A stretch of DNA of 64,000 bases from Dulcicalothrix desertica PCC 7102 (lineage in GTDB: Bacteria > Cyanobacteriota > Cyanobacteriia > Cyanobacteriales > Nostocaceae). The stretch is from positions 1 through 64,000 of the forward strand of contig NZ_RSCL01000037.1 in NCBI RefSeq assembly GCF_003991905.1, in the 5' to 3' direction. Under the pieces are notes generated by a model, which saw only the letters and a program-made list of their open reading frames with translations, had not been told where the DNA came from and made no database searches. Position numbers and translations under genes: made by a program. Shown piece after piece: positions 34,652 to 42,632 of the stretch. Numbering within the stretch: position 1 is the stretch's first letter; each line of letters begins with the position of its first letter.

Positions 34652-37390
34652 GTGTTTTCTAACCAACATCTTGGTGAGCTACTAACGGCTACCCTAGGAG
34701 AATCATTCTCACAAAATGACCTTAATGACTGCTTGCGGGGAGTAGAAATACTTAAACCGCCACCCCTAAAGCGGTTTTGGCAGGCAGCAGAGTCAAAGCC
34801 AGGAATTTATATAGTTCTGGCAGGAAAAGTTAGATTGCTGGATTCTGATAATTTAATTGCTACTCAAGGCGCCGGGACTTCGTTTGGTGAAATGACTCTA
34901 TTTCCTAAAGAAGGATTTGGTGTTTATGTTGCTAAAGCTTCAACAGACTTAGAAGTTTGTTATGTCGGAAGTGATGTGTTGCTTCCGTTGATGGAGAAAT
35001 ATCCTAATATATACGCTCATCTCAAAGCGCGCGCTTTGAGTTGGGATAAAAGATTGCGGCGCCAAAACCATCAACAGCCACAACCACTTGGTCATACTAG
35101 TAATTGTCAAACATTATCAAAGCGTACTAATCACAGCAACGTTTTACCTTTTACACGAGCATCAGTTAGAACTAGTAAACCAAAACAAGCTTATTTTCCG
35201 AGTCCGAGTTTAAAAATTGGGCATTCGTTACGGCGCCACTTTAAACGCTATCCGTTTTATGCACAACAAAGCGCTTCTGACTGTGGCGCCGCTTGTATTG
35301 CGATGATAGGTCGCTACTGGGGTAAGTATTTATCGGTAAATCGTTTACGCGAACAAGCTTTAACGAACCGTAGCGGAACTTCGCTGAAGAATTTAGCATA
35401 TTCGGCAGAAACGGCTGGCTTTGCCACCAGACCAGTTAAAGCTAGTTTGGATAAGTTAGCTCAACAACCTCTACCCGCAATTGCTCACTGGGAAGGTAAG
35501 CATTACGTGGTTGTTTATGAAATTAACTCGAAGCAGGTAATTATCGCTGACCCCGCAATTGGGCAACGCACTCTAAGCATTACTGAGTTTCAAGCTGGTT
35601 GGACAGGTTATGCTCTATTGTTACAACCTACGTCGAATCTAGATAATGCTGAACTAAAGAATTCATTCTGGAAATTCTTTGAGCTAGTTAAACCTCACTC
35701 TCTAGTACTGTTTGAAGTATTTATTGCTTCTGTGTTGATTCAAGTATTTGGATTAATAACACCACTATTTACACAGCTACTACTAGACCGAGCGATTGTA
35801 CAAGGCAGTACTTTAACTTTGAATGCGATTGGTTTAGGTCTAGTTATTTTCGGTTTATTCCGCATTGCTTTAAATGGAGTGCGGCAGTATCTACTAGACC
35901 ATACTGCCAACCGCGTGGGAGTCTCTTTACTCGTAGGGTTTATTAAGCATACCTTCCGCTTACCCTTAGAGTATTTTGAGTCGCGTTACGTTGGTGACAT
36001 CATTTCTCGTGTTCAAGAAAACCAGAAAATTCAACGCTTTTTAACTGGTGAAGCATTATCAATCATTCTTGATTTACTCACCGTGGTTATCTATTTGGGG
36101 TTGATGTTCTGGTATAGCTTTAGTATGGCGTTGTTAGTGCTGTTGATTGTGCCACCATTTTTTATTCTGGCGTTCGCTAGCACAAGTATTTTGCGTCGTG
36201 TTTCTAGAGAAATTTTTAATGCCTCAACCGAAGAGAATAGTTATTTAATTCAGTCTCTCACAGGTCTACGCTCAGTTCGTTCAATGGCAATTGAGCAGAC
36301 AGTGCGCTGGCATTGGGAGGAATTGTTACATAAGTTAGTCAAAAAAAGCTTTGCTGCACAGGTAATTGGTAATCGTTTATCTATTATTAGTGCTTCGATT
36401 CAAACGTTAATAACTACAGGACTACTCTGGTTCGGCGCCTTACAAGTGATTCATAGCGAACTGACGATTGGGCAATTAGTAGCTTTCAATATGTTATTGG
36501 GTAACGTCATTAGTCCTTTTCAGAGGTTGAGTGTGTTATGGAACCAGTTTCAGGAAATTATTATTTCTACAGAGAGAATAAATGATGTTTTAGATGCCCA
36601 GCCAGAAGAAGACTTACAATTATTTCCTCGTCAGCCATTACGTAGACTTCGTGGCAGCATCCGCTTTGAAAATGTTACCTTTCGATACCATGAACAAAGC
36701 GATATTAATGTACTAGAAAATATTAGTTTTGAAATACGACCAGAACAAACAGTAGCAGTTGTCGGTCGCAGTGGTTCTGGAAAAACAACGCTTTCCAAAT
36801 TAATTTTAGGTTTGTATCCTCCTACAGAAGGAAAATTATTTATCGATGGGCATGATATTACAACTATTGCTCTTAAATCTCTAAGAGAACAAGTTGGTGT
36901 AGTAGACCAAGATACATTTCTTTTCGGTGGCACAATTCGGGAAAATTTATGTATTGCTTATCCTGATGCGACACACGAAGAAATGATTGAAACTGCACGT
37001 TTTTGTGGCGCCGACGAATTCATTTCTCAATTACCGATGGGTTATGAAACACAAATCGGTGAAGGAGGTGGAATGTTATCGGGTGGACAACGACAACGAC
37101 TAGCAATTGCGCGCGCAATACTTGGTAAACCTCGCTTACTACTACTAGATGAAGCAACCAGTCATCTAGACACCGAATCTGAAAGGATTATTCAAAACAA
37201 CCTCAGCAAAATCATCCAAGGAAGAACAACTTTAATAATTGCCCATCGCCTTTCAACAGTACGCAATGCCGACCTAATTCTCGTTTTAGATAAAGGTGTA
37301 CTAGTAGAGACGGGTACTCATGAAGAATTAATCGCCAAGAAAGGTCATTATTACTACCTCAACCAACAACAATTTGCTCAAGCAGGATAG
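34652..37390 (+). CDS. Peptidase-containing ABC exporter with N-terminal cyclic-nucleotide-binding-like domain
   Basis: 912 aa, GTG start. Order: CNB-like domain (about 1-130, GKVRLLDSDNLIATQGAGTSFGEMTLF); a linker; a C39 peptidase (about 195-325) with catalytic Cys211 (SASDCGAACIAMI), His284 and Asp300; a six-helix ABC membrane domain (about 345-640); and an ATPase with Walker A GRSGSGKTT, LSGGQRQRLAIARAI and Walker B LLLLDEATSHLD. C39 exporters cut Gly-Gly leaders and export the core peptide. HetC, the heterocyst-related exporter, belongs to the same broad class. First gene of the export cluster, with substrates at 39980 and 40293. Confidence 0.93.
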   Translation: MFSNQHLGELLTATLGESFSQNDLNDCLRGVEILKPPPLKRFWQAAESKPGIYIVLAGKVRLLDSDNLIATQGAGTSFGEMTLFPKEGFGVYVAKASTDLEVCYVGSDVLLPLMEKYPNIYAHLKARALSWDKRLRRQNHQQPQPLGHTSNCQTLSKRTNHSNVLPFTRASVRTSKPKQAYFPSPSLKIGHSLRRHFKRYPFYAQQSASDCGAACIAMIGRYWGKYLSVNRLREQALTNRSGTSLKNLAYSAETAGFATRPVKASLDKLAQQPLPAIAHWEGKHYVVVYEINSKQVIIADPAIGQRTLSITEFQAGWTGYALLLQPTSNLDNAELKNSFWKFFELVKPHSLVLFEVFIASVLIQVFGLITPLFTQLLLDRAIVQGSTLTLNAIGLGLVIFGLFRIALNGVRQYLLDHTANRVGVSLLVGFIKHTFRLPLEYFESRYVGDIISRVQENQKIQRFLTGEALSIILDLLTVVIYLGLMFWYSFSMALLVLLIVPPFFILAFASTSILRRVSREIFNASTEENSYLIQSLTGLRSVRSMAIEQTVRWHWEELLHKLVKKSFAAQVIGNRLSIISASIQTLITTGLLWFGALQVIHSELTIGQLVAFNMLLGNVISPFQRLSVLWNQFQEIIISTERINDVLDAQPEEDLQLFPRQPLRRLRGSIRFENVTFRYHEQSDINVLENISFEIRPEQTVAVVGRSGSGKTTLSKLILGLYPPTEGKLFIDGHDITTIALKSLREQVGVVDQDTFLFGGTIRENLCIAYPDATHEEMIETARFCGADEFISQLPMGYETQIGEGGGMLSGGQRQRLAIARAILGKPRLLLLDEATSHLDTESERIIQNNLSKIIQGRTTLIIAHRLSTVRNADLILVLDKGVLVETGTHEELIAKKGHYYYLNQQQFAQAG

Positions 37391-37397
37391 TTTCGCC

Positions 37398-38921
37398 ATG
37401 CCATATCCATCTAACTATTCATCTAATGCGCGTGTCGAACCAGAAATCGACGCAGTAGAAATCACAGTAGAAACTACTGATATTGATAATAACAATGGCT
37501 GGTCTTGCGGCACTGAGGAACTTTTAGATGCTTTGCCCCAACCTTGGACGCGCTCGCTACTATACGTACTTCTAATATGTGTAACATTTGTTTTGCCGTG
37601 GGCAATGTTATCTAAAGTCGATGAGACAGGAAGTGCAAGAGGACGTATTGAACCAGAAGGAGCAACTCAAAGATTAGATTCTCAAGCATCGGGAAGTGTA
37701 AAAGCAGTCAAAGTCAAGAAAGGAGATGTAATAAAAGCTAATCAAGTACTAGTTGAATTAGAGTCTGATGTTTTACAAGCCCAAATACAACAAGTTCAGA
37801 CAAAGTTAGAAGGAATAGTAAACCAGCGCAGGCAGTTAGAATTGCTCGCAACTCAGTTACAGTCAGCAATTGACGTAACTGAACAACAAAACAAATCTCA
37901 AGAACTTGAGAAACTTGCTCAAGTTAATCAAGCGTACAAAGACCTTGACACCAAGCAGAGTACCCACAACTTACAAAAATTGGAGAAACTGGCGCCAATA
38001 GAGCAAGCGCAACAGAATATAGAATCTACCCAAACCGCGCTTTCTTTAGCCGACATTCGATTGAGCAAAGATATTGCTGAAGTCCAGCGCTATAAAGAGT
38101 TAGCGCAACAAGGTGTAGTACCGCAAACCAAAATAGTAGAGCTAGAAAAACAAGCTCAAGAAAGCCAAGTACTAACATCGAAAGCGCAATCTGATGTAAA
38201 GCAAGCGCATTTGCGATTAAAACAAGAGCAAAGTCGTTATCAAGTGATTATCAATCAGACGCTTTCAGATATAGGGCAAGCAAAGCTTCGTTACCTTGAG
38301 CAGCAAAGCAGTTATAAGAGTGTCATTCAAGCGGGTAGACTGGCTTTACTAAAAAGTCAAGAAAACCTCAAAGACTTACAAACACAAATCGGCGCCCTAC
38401 AATCTCAAATTGCTCAAACTAGGGCTGAGATAACATCCTTGAAACTTCAGCTACAGCAAAAAATAGTCAGGGCGCCTATCGATGGAGTAATTTTTGCATT
38501 GCCCATTGAAAAGCCAGGAATGGTAGTGCAACCAGGGCAAATGATTGCTCAAATAGCACCAAAAAATACGACTTTGATACTTAAAGCTCAAATACCCAGT
38601 CAACAGAGCGGCTTTTTGAAAGTGGGCAGAAAAGTCAAAGTCAAATTTGACGCTTACCCCTACCAAGACTACGGAGTGGCGCCGGGACAAATCAAATGGA
38701 TATCACCAGATTCAAAAGTAAATCAAACACCCCAAGGCAATATAGAAACCTTTGAATTAGACATTGCCTTGCAACAACCTTATCTCGAATCAGGAAACAA
38801 ACGTATTACCTTAACACCTGGTCAAACAGCGACAGCAGAAGTAATTATCCGTCAACGACGAGTAATTGATTTTATGTTAGACCCATTTAGAAAGTTACAA
38901 AAAGGAGGTTTAGAGCTTTAA
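37398..38921 (+). CDS. HlyD family periplasmic adaptor subunit
   Basis: 507 aa from the ATG at 37398, 8 bases after the exporter stop; a TTG at 37374 that overlaps the exporter is less likely. A cytoplasmic N-terminus is followed by one membrane helix (near SLLYVLLICVTFVLPWAML). Then comes the first lipoyl half (RIEPEGATQRLDSQASGSVKAV), a very long Gln/Leu/Glu coiled coil (about 130-350), the second lipoyl half (KIVRAPIDGVIF) and the beta barrel. It joins the ABC exporter to an outer-membrane channel to form a type I secretion path; no TolC-like gene is in the window. Confidence 0.92.
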   Translation: MPYPSNYSSNARVEPEIDAVEITVETTDIDNNNGWSCGTEELLDALPQPWTRSLLYVLLICVTFVLPWAMLSKVDETGSARGRIEPEGATQRLDSQASGSVKAVKVKKGDVIKANQVLVELESDVLQAQIQQVQTKLEGIVNQRRQLELLATQLQSAIDVTEQQNKSQELEKLAQVNQAYKDLDTKQSTHNLQKLEKLAPIEQAQQNIESTQTALSLADIRLSKDIAEVQRYKELAQQGVVPQTKIVELEKQAQESQVLTSKAQSDVKQAHLRLKQEQSRYQVIINQTLSDIGQAKLRYLEQQSSYKSVIQAGRLALLKSQENLKDLQTQIGALQSQIAQTRAEITSLKLQLQQKIVRAPIDGVIFALPIEKPGMVVQPGQMIAQIAPKNTTLILKAQIPSQQSGFLKVGRKVKVKFDAYPYQDYGVAPGQIKWISPDSKVNQTPQGNIETFELDIALQQPYLESGNKRITLTPGQTATAEVIIRQRRVIDFMLDPFRKLQKGGLEL

Positions 38922-39652
38922 TGTCACAAGTTTTAACAGTAAAAAACGAAGATATTATTCGTCATATAAAATTCTCTTGCCAAATACCAGATGTTCTGCG
39001 GGCAGTAGCAATTCAAAAAATAATTACAGACACTGCCGAGAAAGCGGGTATTAAAGTTGATGAGCCAGAACTTCAACAGGCAGGAGATAACATGCGAGTC
39101 GCCAATAAACTTGTAAAAGCGACTGACACCTTAGCATGGTTAGCAAAACATAATTTAACAGTCGAGGAATTTGAAGAATTAGTTTATGCAAACGTACTAT
39201 CAGCAAAACTTGCCAATCATTTATTTGCTAAACAAATAGAAAGTTACTTTTTCGCTCACCAACTAGATTATGTGGCAGCAGTTACATATGAAGTTGTTTT
39301 AGATGATGAAGATTTGGCGTTTGAGATGTATTACGCATTGCAAGAAGGAGAAATAACTTGGAGCGAATTAGCGCGTCAATTCATTCATAACCCAGAGTTG
39401 AGGAGAACTTGGGGATATCAGGGAATTAGGCGCCGCATAGACTTTCGTCCTGAACTAGCTTCTGCAATATTTGCTTTGGTGGCGCCCCAGATTCTCAAAC
39501 CGATAGTGACTTCAAAAGGAGTCCATCTAATTTGGGTTGAAGAAATAATTCATCCGAAATTAGATGAGCAACTACGCGCCAAAATTCAGCAAGATTTATT
39601 TTCAGCATGGTTAAATCAACAATTTGAACACCTAGAAATAAAAATGCAGTAG
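38921..39652 (+). CDS. Parvulin-type peptidylprolyl isomerase
   Basis: 243 aa, ATG overlapping the HlyD stop (TAATG). An N-terminal SurA-like helical part (about 1-110) precedes a parvulin-like domain (about 125-205). Recognisable positions are WSELARQFIHNPELRRTWGY and FALVAPQILKPIVTSKGVHLIWVEE. Such isomerase genes commonly accompany C39/HlyD exporters in cyanobacteria. It probably assists folding or handling of the exported peptides; there is no signal peptide, so it likely acts in the cytoplasm. Its TAG stop is the start of the palindromic repeat at 39649. Confidence 0.85.
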   Translation: MSQVLTVKNEDIIRHIKFSCQIPDVLRAVAIQKIITDTAEKAGIKVDEPELQQAGDNMRVANKLVKATDTLAWLAKHNLTVEEFEELVYANVLSAKLANHLFAKQIESYFFAHQLDYVAAVTYEVVLDDEDLAFEMYYALQEGEITWSELARQFIHNPELRRTWGYQGIRRRIDFRPELASAIFALVAPQILKPIVTSKGVHLIWVEEIIHPKLDEQLRAKIQQDLFSAWLNQQFEHLEIKMQ

Positions 39653-39676
39653 AGACGTTACATGTAACGTCTCTAC
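39649..39676. repeat. GTAGAGAC...GTCTCTAC palindrome overlapping a stop codon
   Basis: 28-bp perfect palindrome with centre ACGTTACATGTAACGT. Its TAG is the stop codon of the isomerase gene. It may act as the 3' end hairpin of the exporter operon, without a T-run. Confidence 0.85.
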
Positions 39677-39979
39677 TCAAACGAAATATCTTATTAACTA
39701 CCACTTCATTATCAAAAAATTAGTTTTTTTGATTATATTTTGACATAATTAAAAATTCTAAAATACAGATTAGTGAAGAGTTTTTCTGTGTTTAAAAAAA
39801 GATGAATTTACATTAGTTAATGTATTGCTTTTTTCATAAATTGAATGTAAAGTTTAAATAAATGTGATTCAATCTACTAATTTTAATGTTATGTTTAAGG
39901 TGTCACTAAAAAAGAAATAAATAACTGAAATATTAGTGACATTAAATCAACAAAAATTTTGTATTCCTGGGAGAATCTT
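39653..39979. other. Intergenic region before the precursor peptides
   Basis: 327 bases, very AT-rich after the palindrome. No ORF with a Gly-Gly leader is visible in it. It probably carries a separate promoter for the small peptide genes. Confidence 0.5.
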
Positions 39980-40210
39980 ATGATTATCTCTGATATTTCA
40001 CATTTAGAAGTTGCTACTGAAGAAAACAGTATTATTGGTGGATTAGCAATTGCAAATGCATATTCGAGTGCATACGCTAATGGTCCAAACTTTGCAGGCA
40101 CTAATACTAGCACCTATACCAGTGCTTACACTAATGATAGATACTACTATTACTACAGTCCAAACAACAGTGCTAGCTCTAACTCTAACTCTAGTTCAGC
40201 ATCATCATAG
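39980..40210 (+). CDS. Small Gly-Gly leader peptide precursor (putative exporter substrate)
   Basis: 76 aa from the ATG at 39980 with GGGAG 7 bases upstream (the open frame extends seven codons further). The leader MIISDISHLEVATEENSIIGG ends in a double Gly, the C39 cleavage site. The 55-residue core is dominated by Ala, Ser, Asn, Thr and Tyr, with a run of five Tyr (residues 54-58) and a Ser/Asn tail. No Cys at all, so no lanthipeptide or disulfide bridging is possible. Function unknown: a secreted bacteriocin, a signal, or a surface or matrix peptide. The adjacent exporter is the obvious route. Confidence 0.75.
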   Translation: MIISDISHLEVATEENSIIGGLAIANAYSSAYANGPNFAGTNTSTYTSAYTNDRYYYYYSPNNSASSNSNSSSASS

Positions 40211-40241
40211 GCACTTTAATAATCACTTTCTTTAAGGAAAT

Positions 40242-40269
40242 GCTGAAAGCTTTTTTTATAGCTTTCAGC
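40242..40269 (+). terminator. Hairpin between the two peptide genes
   Basis: GCTGAAAGC (40242-40250) and GCTTTCAGC (40261-40269) form a perfect 9-bp stem. The T-rich run is in the loop and no T-run follows. So it may act as a partial terminator, processing site or attenuator that sets the ratio of the two peptides. Confidence 0.5.
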
Positions 40270-40292
40270 TTACCTACTTCAAAAGGGGCATT

Positions 40293-40595
40293 ATGAATAA
40301 ATTAAAAATTGCTGACCTTAGTTTTTGTGAAACTGAGCTTTCTAATAGTGGTGAAGTTCAAGGTGGCGCCGGAGCTTATTACCAACCTGTAGGCTCAGTA
40401 TCAACCAGTTTCAGTGCAGATAATAGTGCAGGCTATTATGGCAACTGGGGAGTGTATAGAGATACTTACGGAGGATACATCATAACAGCGAATGTTTACG
40501 GTTCTGTTGGTGGTGCTGCTGCTGGTGCCGCTTCTGGCGCCGCTTCTGATGGCACTCACTACGCTTCATCCTCCGCACAAGCTAGCACTTATTAA
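40293..40595 (+). CDS. Small Gly-Gly leader peptide precursor 2 (putative exporter substrate)
   Basis: 100 aa. AAAGGGG lies nine bases before the ATG. The leader MNKLKIADLSFCETELSNSG with EVQGG ends in Gly-Gly and shares the I-x-D-(I/L)-S-x-x-E pattern of the first precursor. The 75-residue core is Gly/Ala/Ser/Tyr-rich with GYYGNWGVYRDTYGGY in the middle and repeated small GAA/GAAS units (GGAAAGAASGAASDG). No Cys in the core. A strong terminator follows. Related to precursor 1 in leader, not in core. Confidence 0.75.
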   Translation: MNKLKIADLSFCETELSNSGEVQGGAGAYYQPVGSVSTSFSADNSAGYYGNWGVYRDTYGGYIITANVYGSVGGAAAGAASGAASDGTHYASSSAQASTY

Positions 40596-40614
40596 TTGAC
40601 TGATGAAAAATCAA

Positions 40615-40651
40615 AATCCCGGTAGCTTCTATGCATACCGGGATTATTTTT
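40615..40651 (+). terminator. Rho-independent terminator after precursor 2
   Basis: Perfect 10-bp stem AATCCCGGTA (40615-40624) with TACCGGGATT (40636-40645), followed by ATTTTTAT. This also shows that the following gene cannot start at 40631 on the same transcript. Confidence 0.85.
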
Positions 40652-40711
40652 ATGTGTTTCAAAAATAAAATTTCAAAGAGAAATAAAAAATTAAATGAAA
40701 GGAGTAGTACT

Positions 40712-41263
40712 ATGAGTGATGCAAAAATATTTTTAGAAATATGTTACGCAAAAGAAAAGTTTAATCCTATTTACACTTTACATTCACTATCATATTTCAC
40801 AGAATTAATCGGTGGACTAAATGTAGATACAGTAGCCCAAGAAATTCCTCATTGGTCGAATAATAATCTATCTCTAAAAAAAGAAAAGATTATTACAATT
40901 CAAGAAAAGCTACTTCAAGGGGAGTTAAAGTTTAGAGTTTTATTTTATTTTCCTGAGAGTCAAGAATTGATTAATGCTCTATCCCAAACTTACGGAAAAT
41001 CTGTCCAAGAAGTTAAAACTTATTCCTGTGAAGGTAATGTGTTGCTAGGATACGGAACTATTTATATTTCGCTAGAAGAAAAATTTGCCAAACTGCGAAT
41101 ATTCCCAGATATCGATGTTTTGGCTAATATGATAATGCGAACATCTCTTATTTGCTCTTATTTGGAGAAATTGTGCCAGGAAACAAATGCATTATCGGCT
41201 CATTGGGAAGACTTTGATGATGAAATTTTAATGACGATTTGGTCAAATAAAGTGGCTATATGA
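40712..41263 (+). CDS. Protein of unknown function in the peptide-export cluster
   Basis: 183 aa from the ATG at 40712, which has GAAAGGAG 8 bases upstream; the open frame begins at 40631 inside the terminator and is not used. No domain recognised. It looks soluble, with mixed charge, a repeated pattern of FLEIC, Phe-rich strands (FRVLFYFPESQE) and an acidic C-terminus. No signal peptide, no Gly-Gly leader and no kinase, peptidase or modification-enzyme motif. Its position suggests a role in the export system (immunity, chaperone or regulation), but that is inference. Confidence 0.65.
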   Translation: MSDAKIFLEICYAKEKFNPIYTLHSLSYFTELIGGLNVDTVAQEIPHWSNNNLSLKKEKIITIQEKLLQGELKFRVLFYFPESQELINALSQTYGKSVQEVKTYSCEGNVLLGYGTIYISLEEKFAKLRIFPDIDVLANMIMRTSLICSYLEKLCQETNALSAHWEDFDDEILMTIWSNKVAI

Positions 41264-41278
41264 ATATAAAGGGGGCAT

Positions 41279-41338
41279 TTGACAACCATTGGTTGTCAAA
41301 ATCTCTGGAATTAAAATTTGATAACCATTGGTTATCAA
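41279..41338. repeat. Two AACCATTGGTT palindromes
   Basis: Both have the core AACCATTGGTT. In the first (41279-41299) it is flanked by TTGAC/GTCAA, in the second (41318-41338) by TTGAT/ATCAA, so the arm change is matched on both sides. A third copy with GTG/CAC arms is at 58037-58055. Confidence 0.8.
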
Positions 41339-41352
41339 TTTTAAGGTTTTAT

Positions 41353-41385
41353 GATTGAAACGGGCAAGGATGCCCGTTCCACAAG
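41353..41385. repeat. GGGCAAGGATGCCC-type dispersed repeat
   Basis: GATTGAAACGGGCAAGGATG, then CCCGTTCCACAAG. Nearly identical to 4984-5018; the inner stem CGGGCA/TGCCCG is perfect. Confidence 0.8.
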
Positions 41386-41413
41386 ATGTTTATTCCATAA
41401 TTTGTCTCATAAT

Positions 41414-42322
41414 TTATAGGGAGTGTTGTGTTTGTTCGGAAATCCAGTCTTGTAAGATGGGGTTGATGATTTGTGGCGCCTCGTCTTGGGGGCAATGACC
41501 GACACCTTCGATGGGGATAAATTTGAGTACTTTGGGGTAGTCGGCAAATTGGCGTCCTAATTCTATAGGTTCCCAAGGGTCTGCGGCGCCCCATAAAATA
41601 ATTGCAGGACAGGGTAATTTAGGTAATAAGTCTTCGGGCAAGGGTCCGCTGGAATATGATGTAAATGCTAAAAATACAGCCACAGCTCCTGGGTCTGCTG
41701 CTGGTGACATTAAAATATCTACTAGTTCGTCGGTGACTGCATCTGGATTCGCGTAAGCTTGTAATAAGATTTTACGAACTGTTTTGGGCTTGGCAAGTTG
41801 GTTAAAGAAAAAGTTACCTACAGTTTCGTTAGATAATACTTTTTGCAATAATGGGGTGCCAAAACGTCGATACCACGGTAAAGCAGCGCGTTTGCGGTCG
41901 TGTAATAAACGCAATGAACAGTTAAGCATCGCAACTCCACGAGCAATATCTGGATTATCTACTGCTGCTTGCATGGCAACAATACAACCAATGGAGTTAC
42001 CTACCAAAAACACGGGTTCCCCAACTACTTCGCGACTAAAGTCAGCTATCTGTTGTCCCCAAGTTTCAAATGTATATTCAATTTCTTTTATTGGGTTTGG
42101 TTTTGCTGAACCTCCAAAGCCAATCAAATCAATCGCAAAAACGCGACACTTATCTGCTAGTACCGATATATTTTTCCGCCAATGCCATAACGAGGCGCCG
42201 AAACCATGTATTAAAATTACTGCTGGACCTGTAGTTCCTTGCACTTGGTAAGAGATTGGATAACCCCGCCAAGTCCATATTTGCGATGAAGACAGTTTAG
42301 GAGTAGAGGCAGATATGGTCAT
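41414..42322 (-). CDS. Alpha/beta hydrolase fold protein
   Basis: 302 aa. The oxyanion-hole motif HGFG (39-42), nucleophile Ser110 in the elbow VGNSIGC, and the catalytic His in EGVGHCPQDEAP near the C-terminus give a full triad with an acid near AADPWEP. The insertion between strands 6 and 7 is small. By overall look it is close to cyanobacterial esterase or haloalkane-dehalogenase-like hydrolases, but the substrate cannot be named. Single gene, ATG at 42322. Confidence 0.88.
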   Translation of the reverse strand: MTISASTPKLSSSQIWTWRGYPISYQVQGTTGPAVILIHGFGASLWHWRKNISVLADKCRVFAIDLIGFGGSAKPNPIKEIEYTFETWGQQIADFSREVVGEPVFLVGNSIGCIVAMQAAVDNPDIARGVAMLNCSLRLLHDRKRAALPWYRRFGTPLLQKVLSNETVGNFFFNQLAKPKTVRKILLQAYANPDAVTDELVDILMSPAADPGAVAVFLAFTSYSSGPLPEDLLPKLPCPAIILWGAADPWEPIELGRQFADYPKVLKFIPIEGVGHCPQDEAPQIINPILQDWISEQTQHSL

Positions 42323-42632
42323 GGGTTATTACTTAATTTATGTGTGTTTCAATGCGCTAAAATTTACATTCACGATATTTACAGCTACTATATATACAGT
42401 TAGTTGCTGTATTGCTATACGAAATCCACAAACGGATAGTTTGCCTTCCCAATAAAAACTTTAACTGTTTTTATTTTTTTGTTGCAGAGTAATAATACGA
42501 GTATAAATAATATTTTGTTACATTTTTTTATAAGTATTTAAACGTATATTAAGAAATTTAAGAAACCGGGTTTCTGTTGATATATTGTAATAAAAATCAT
42601 GATTATGGGTAGAAACCCGGTTTCTGGGGTTT
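42323..42632. other. Intergenic region with an AAACCGGGTTT inverted repeat
   Basis: 310 bases. The inverted repeat lies at 42561-42625; elsewhere AT-rich with no gene. Confidence 0.5.
42561..42625. repeat. AAACCGGGTTT-family inverted repeat
   Basis: AGAAACCGGGTTTCT and AGAAACCCGGTTTCT flank a loop with ATATTGTAATAAAAA, as in the copy at 2099-2166. It lies just past the rsgA stop. Confidence 0.8.
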
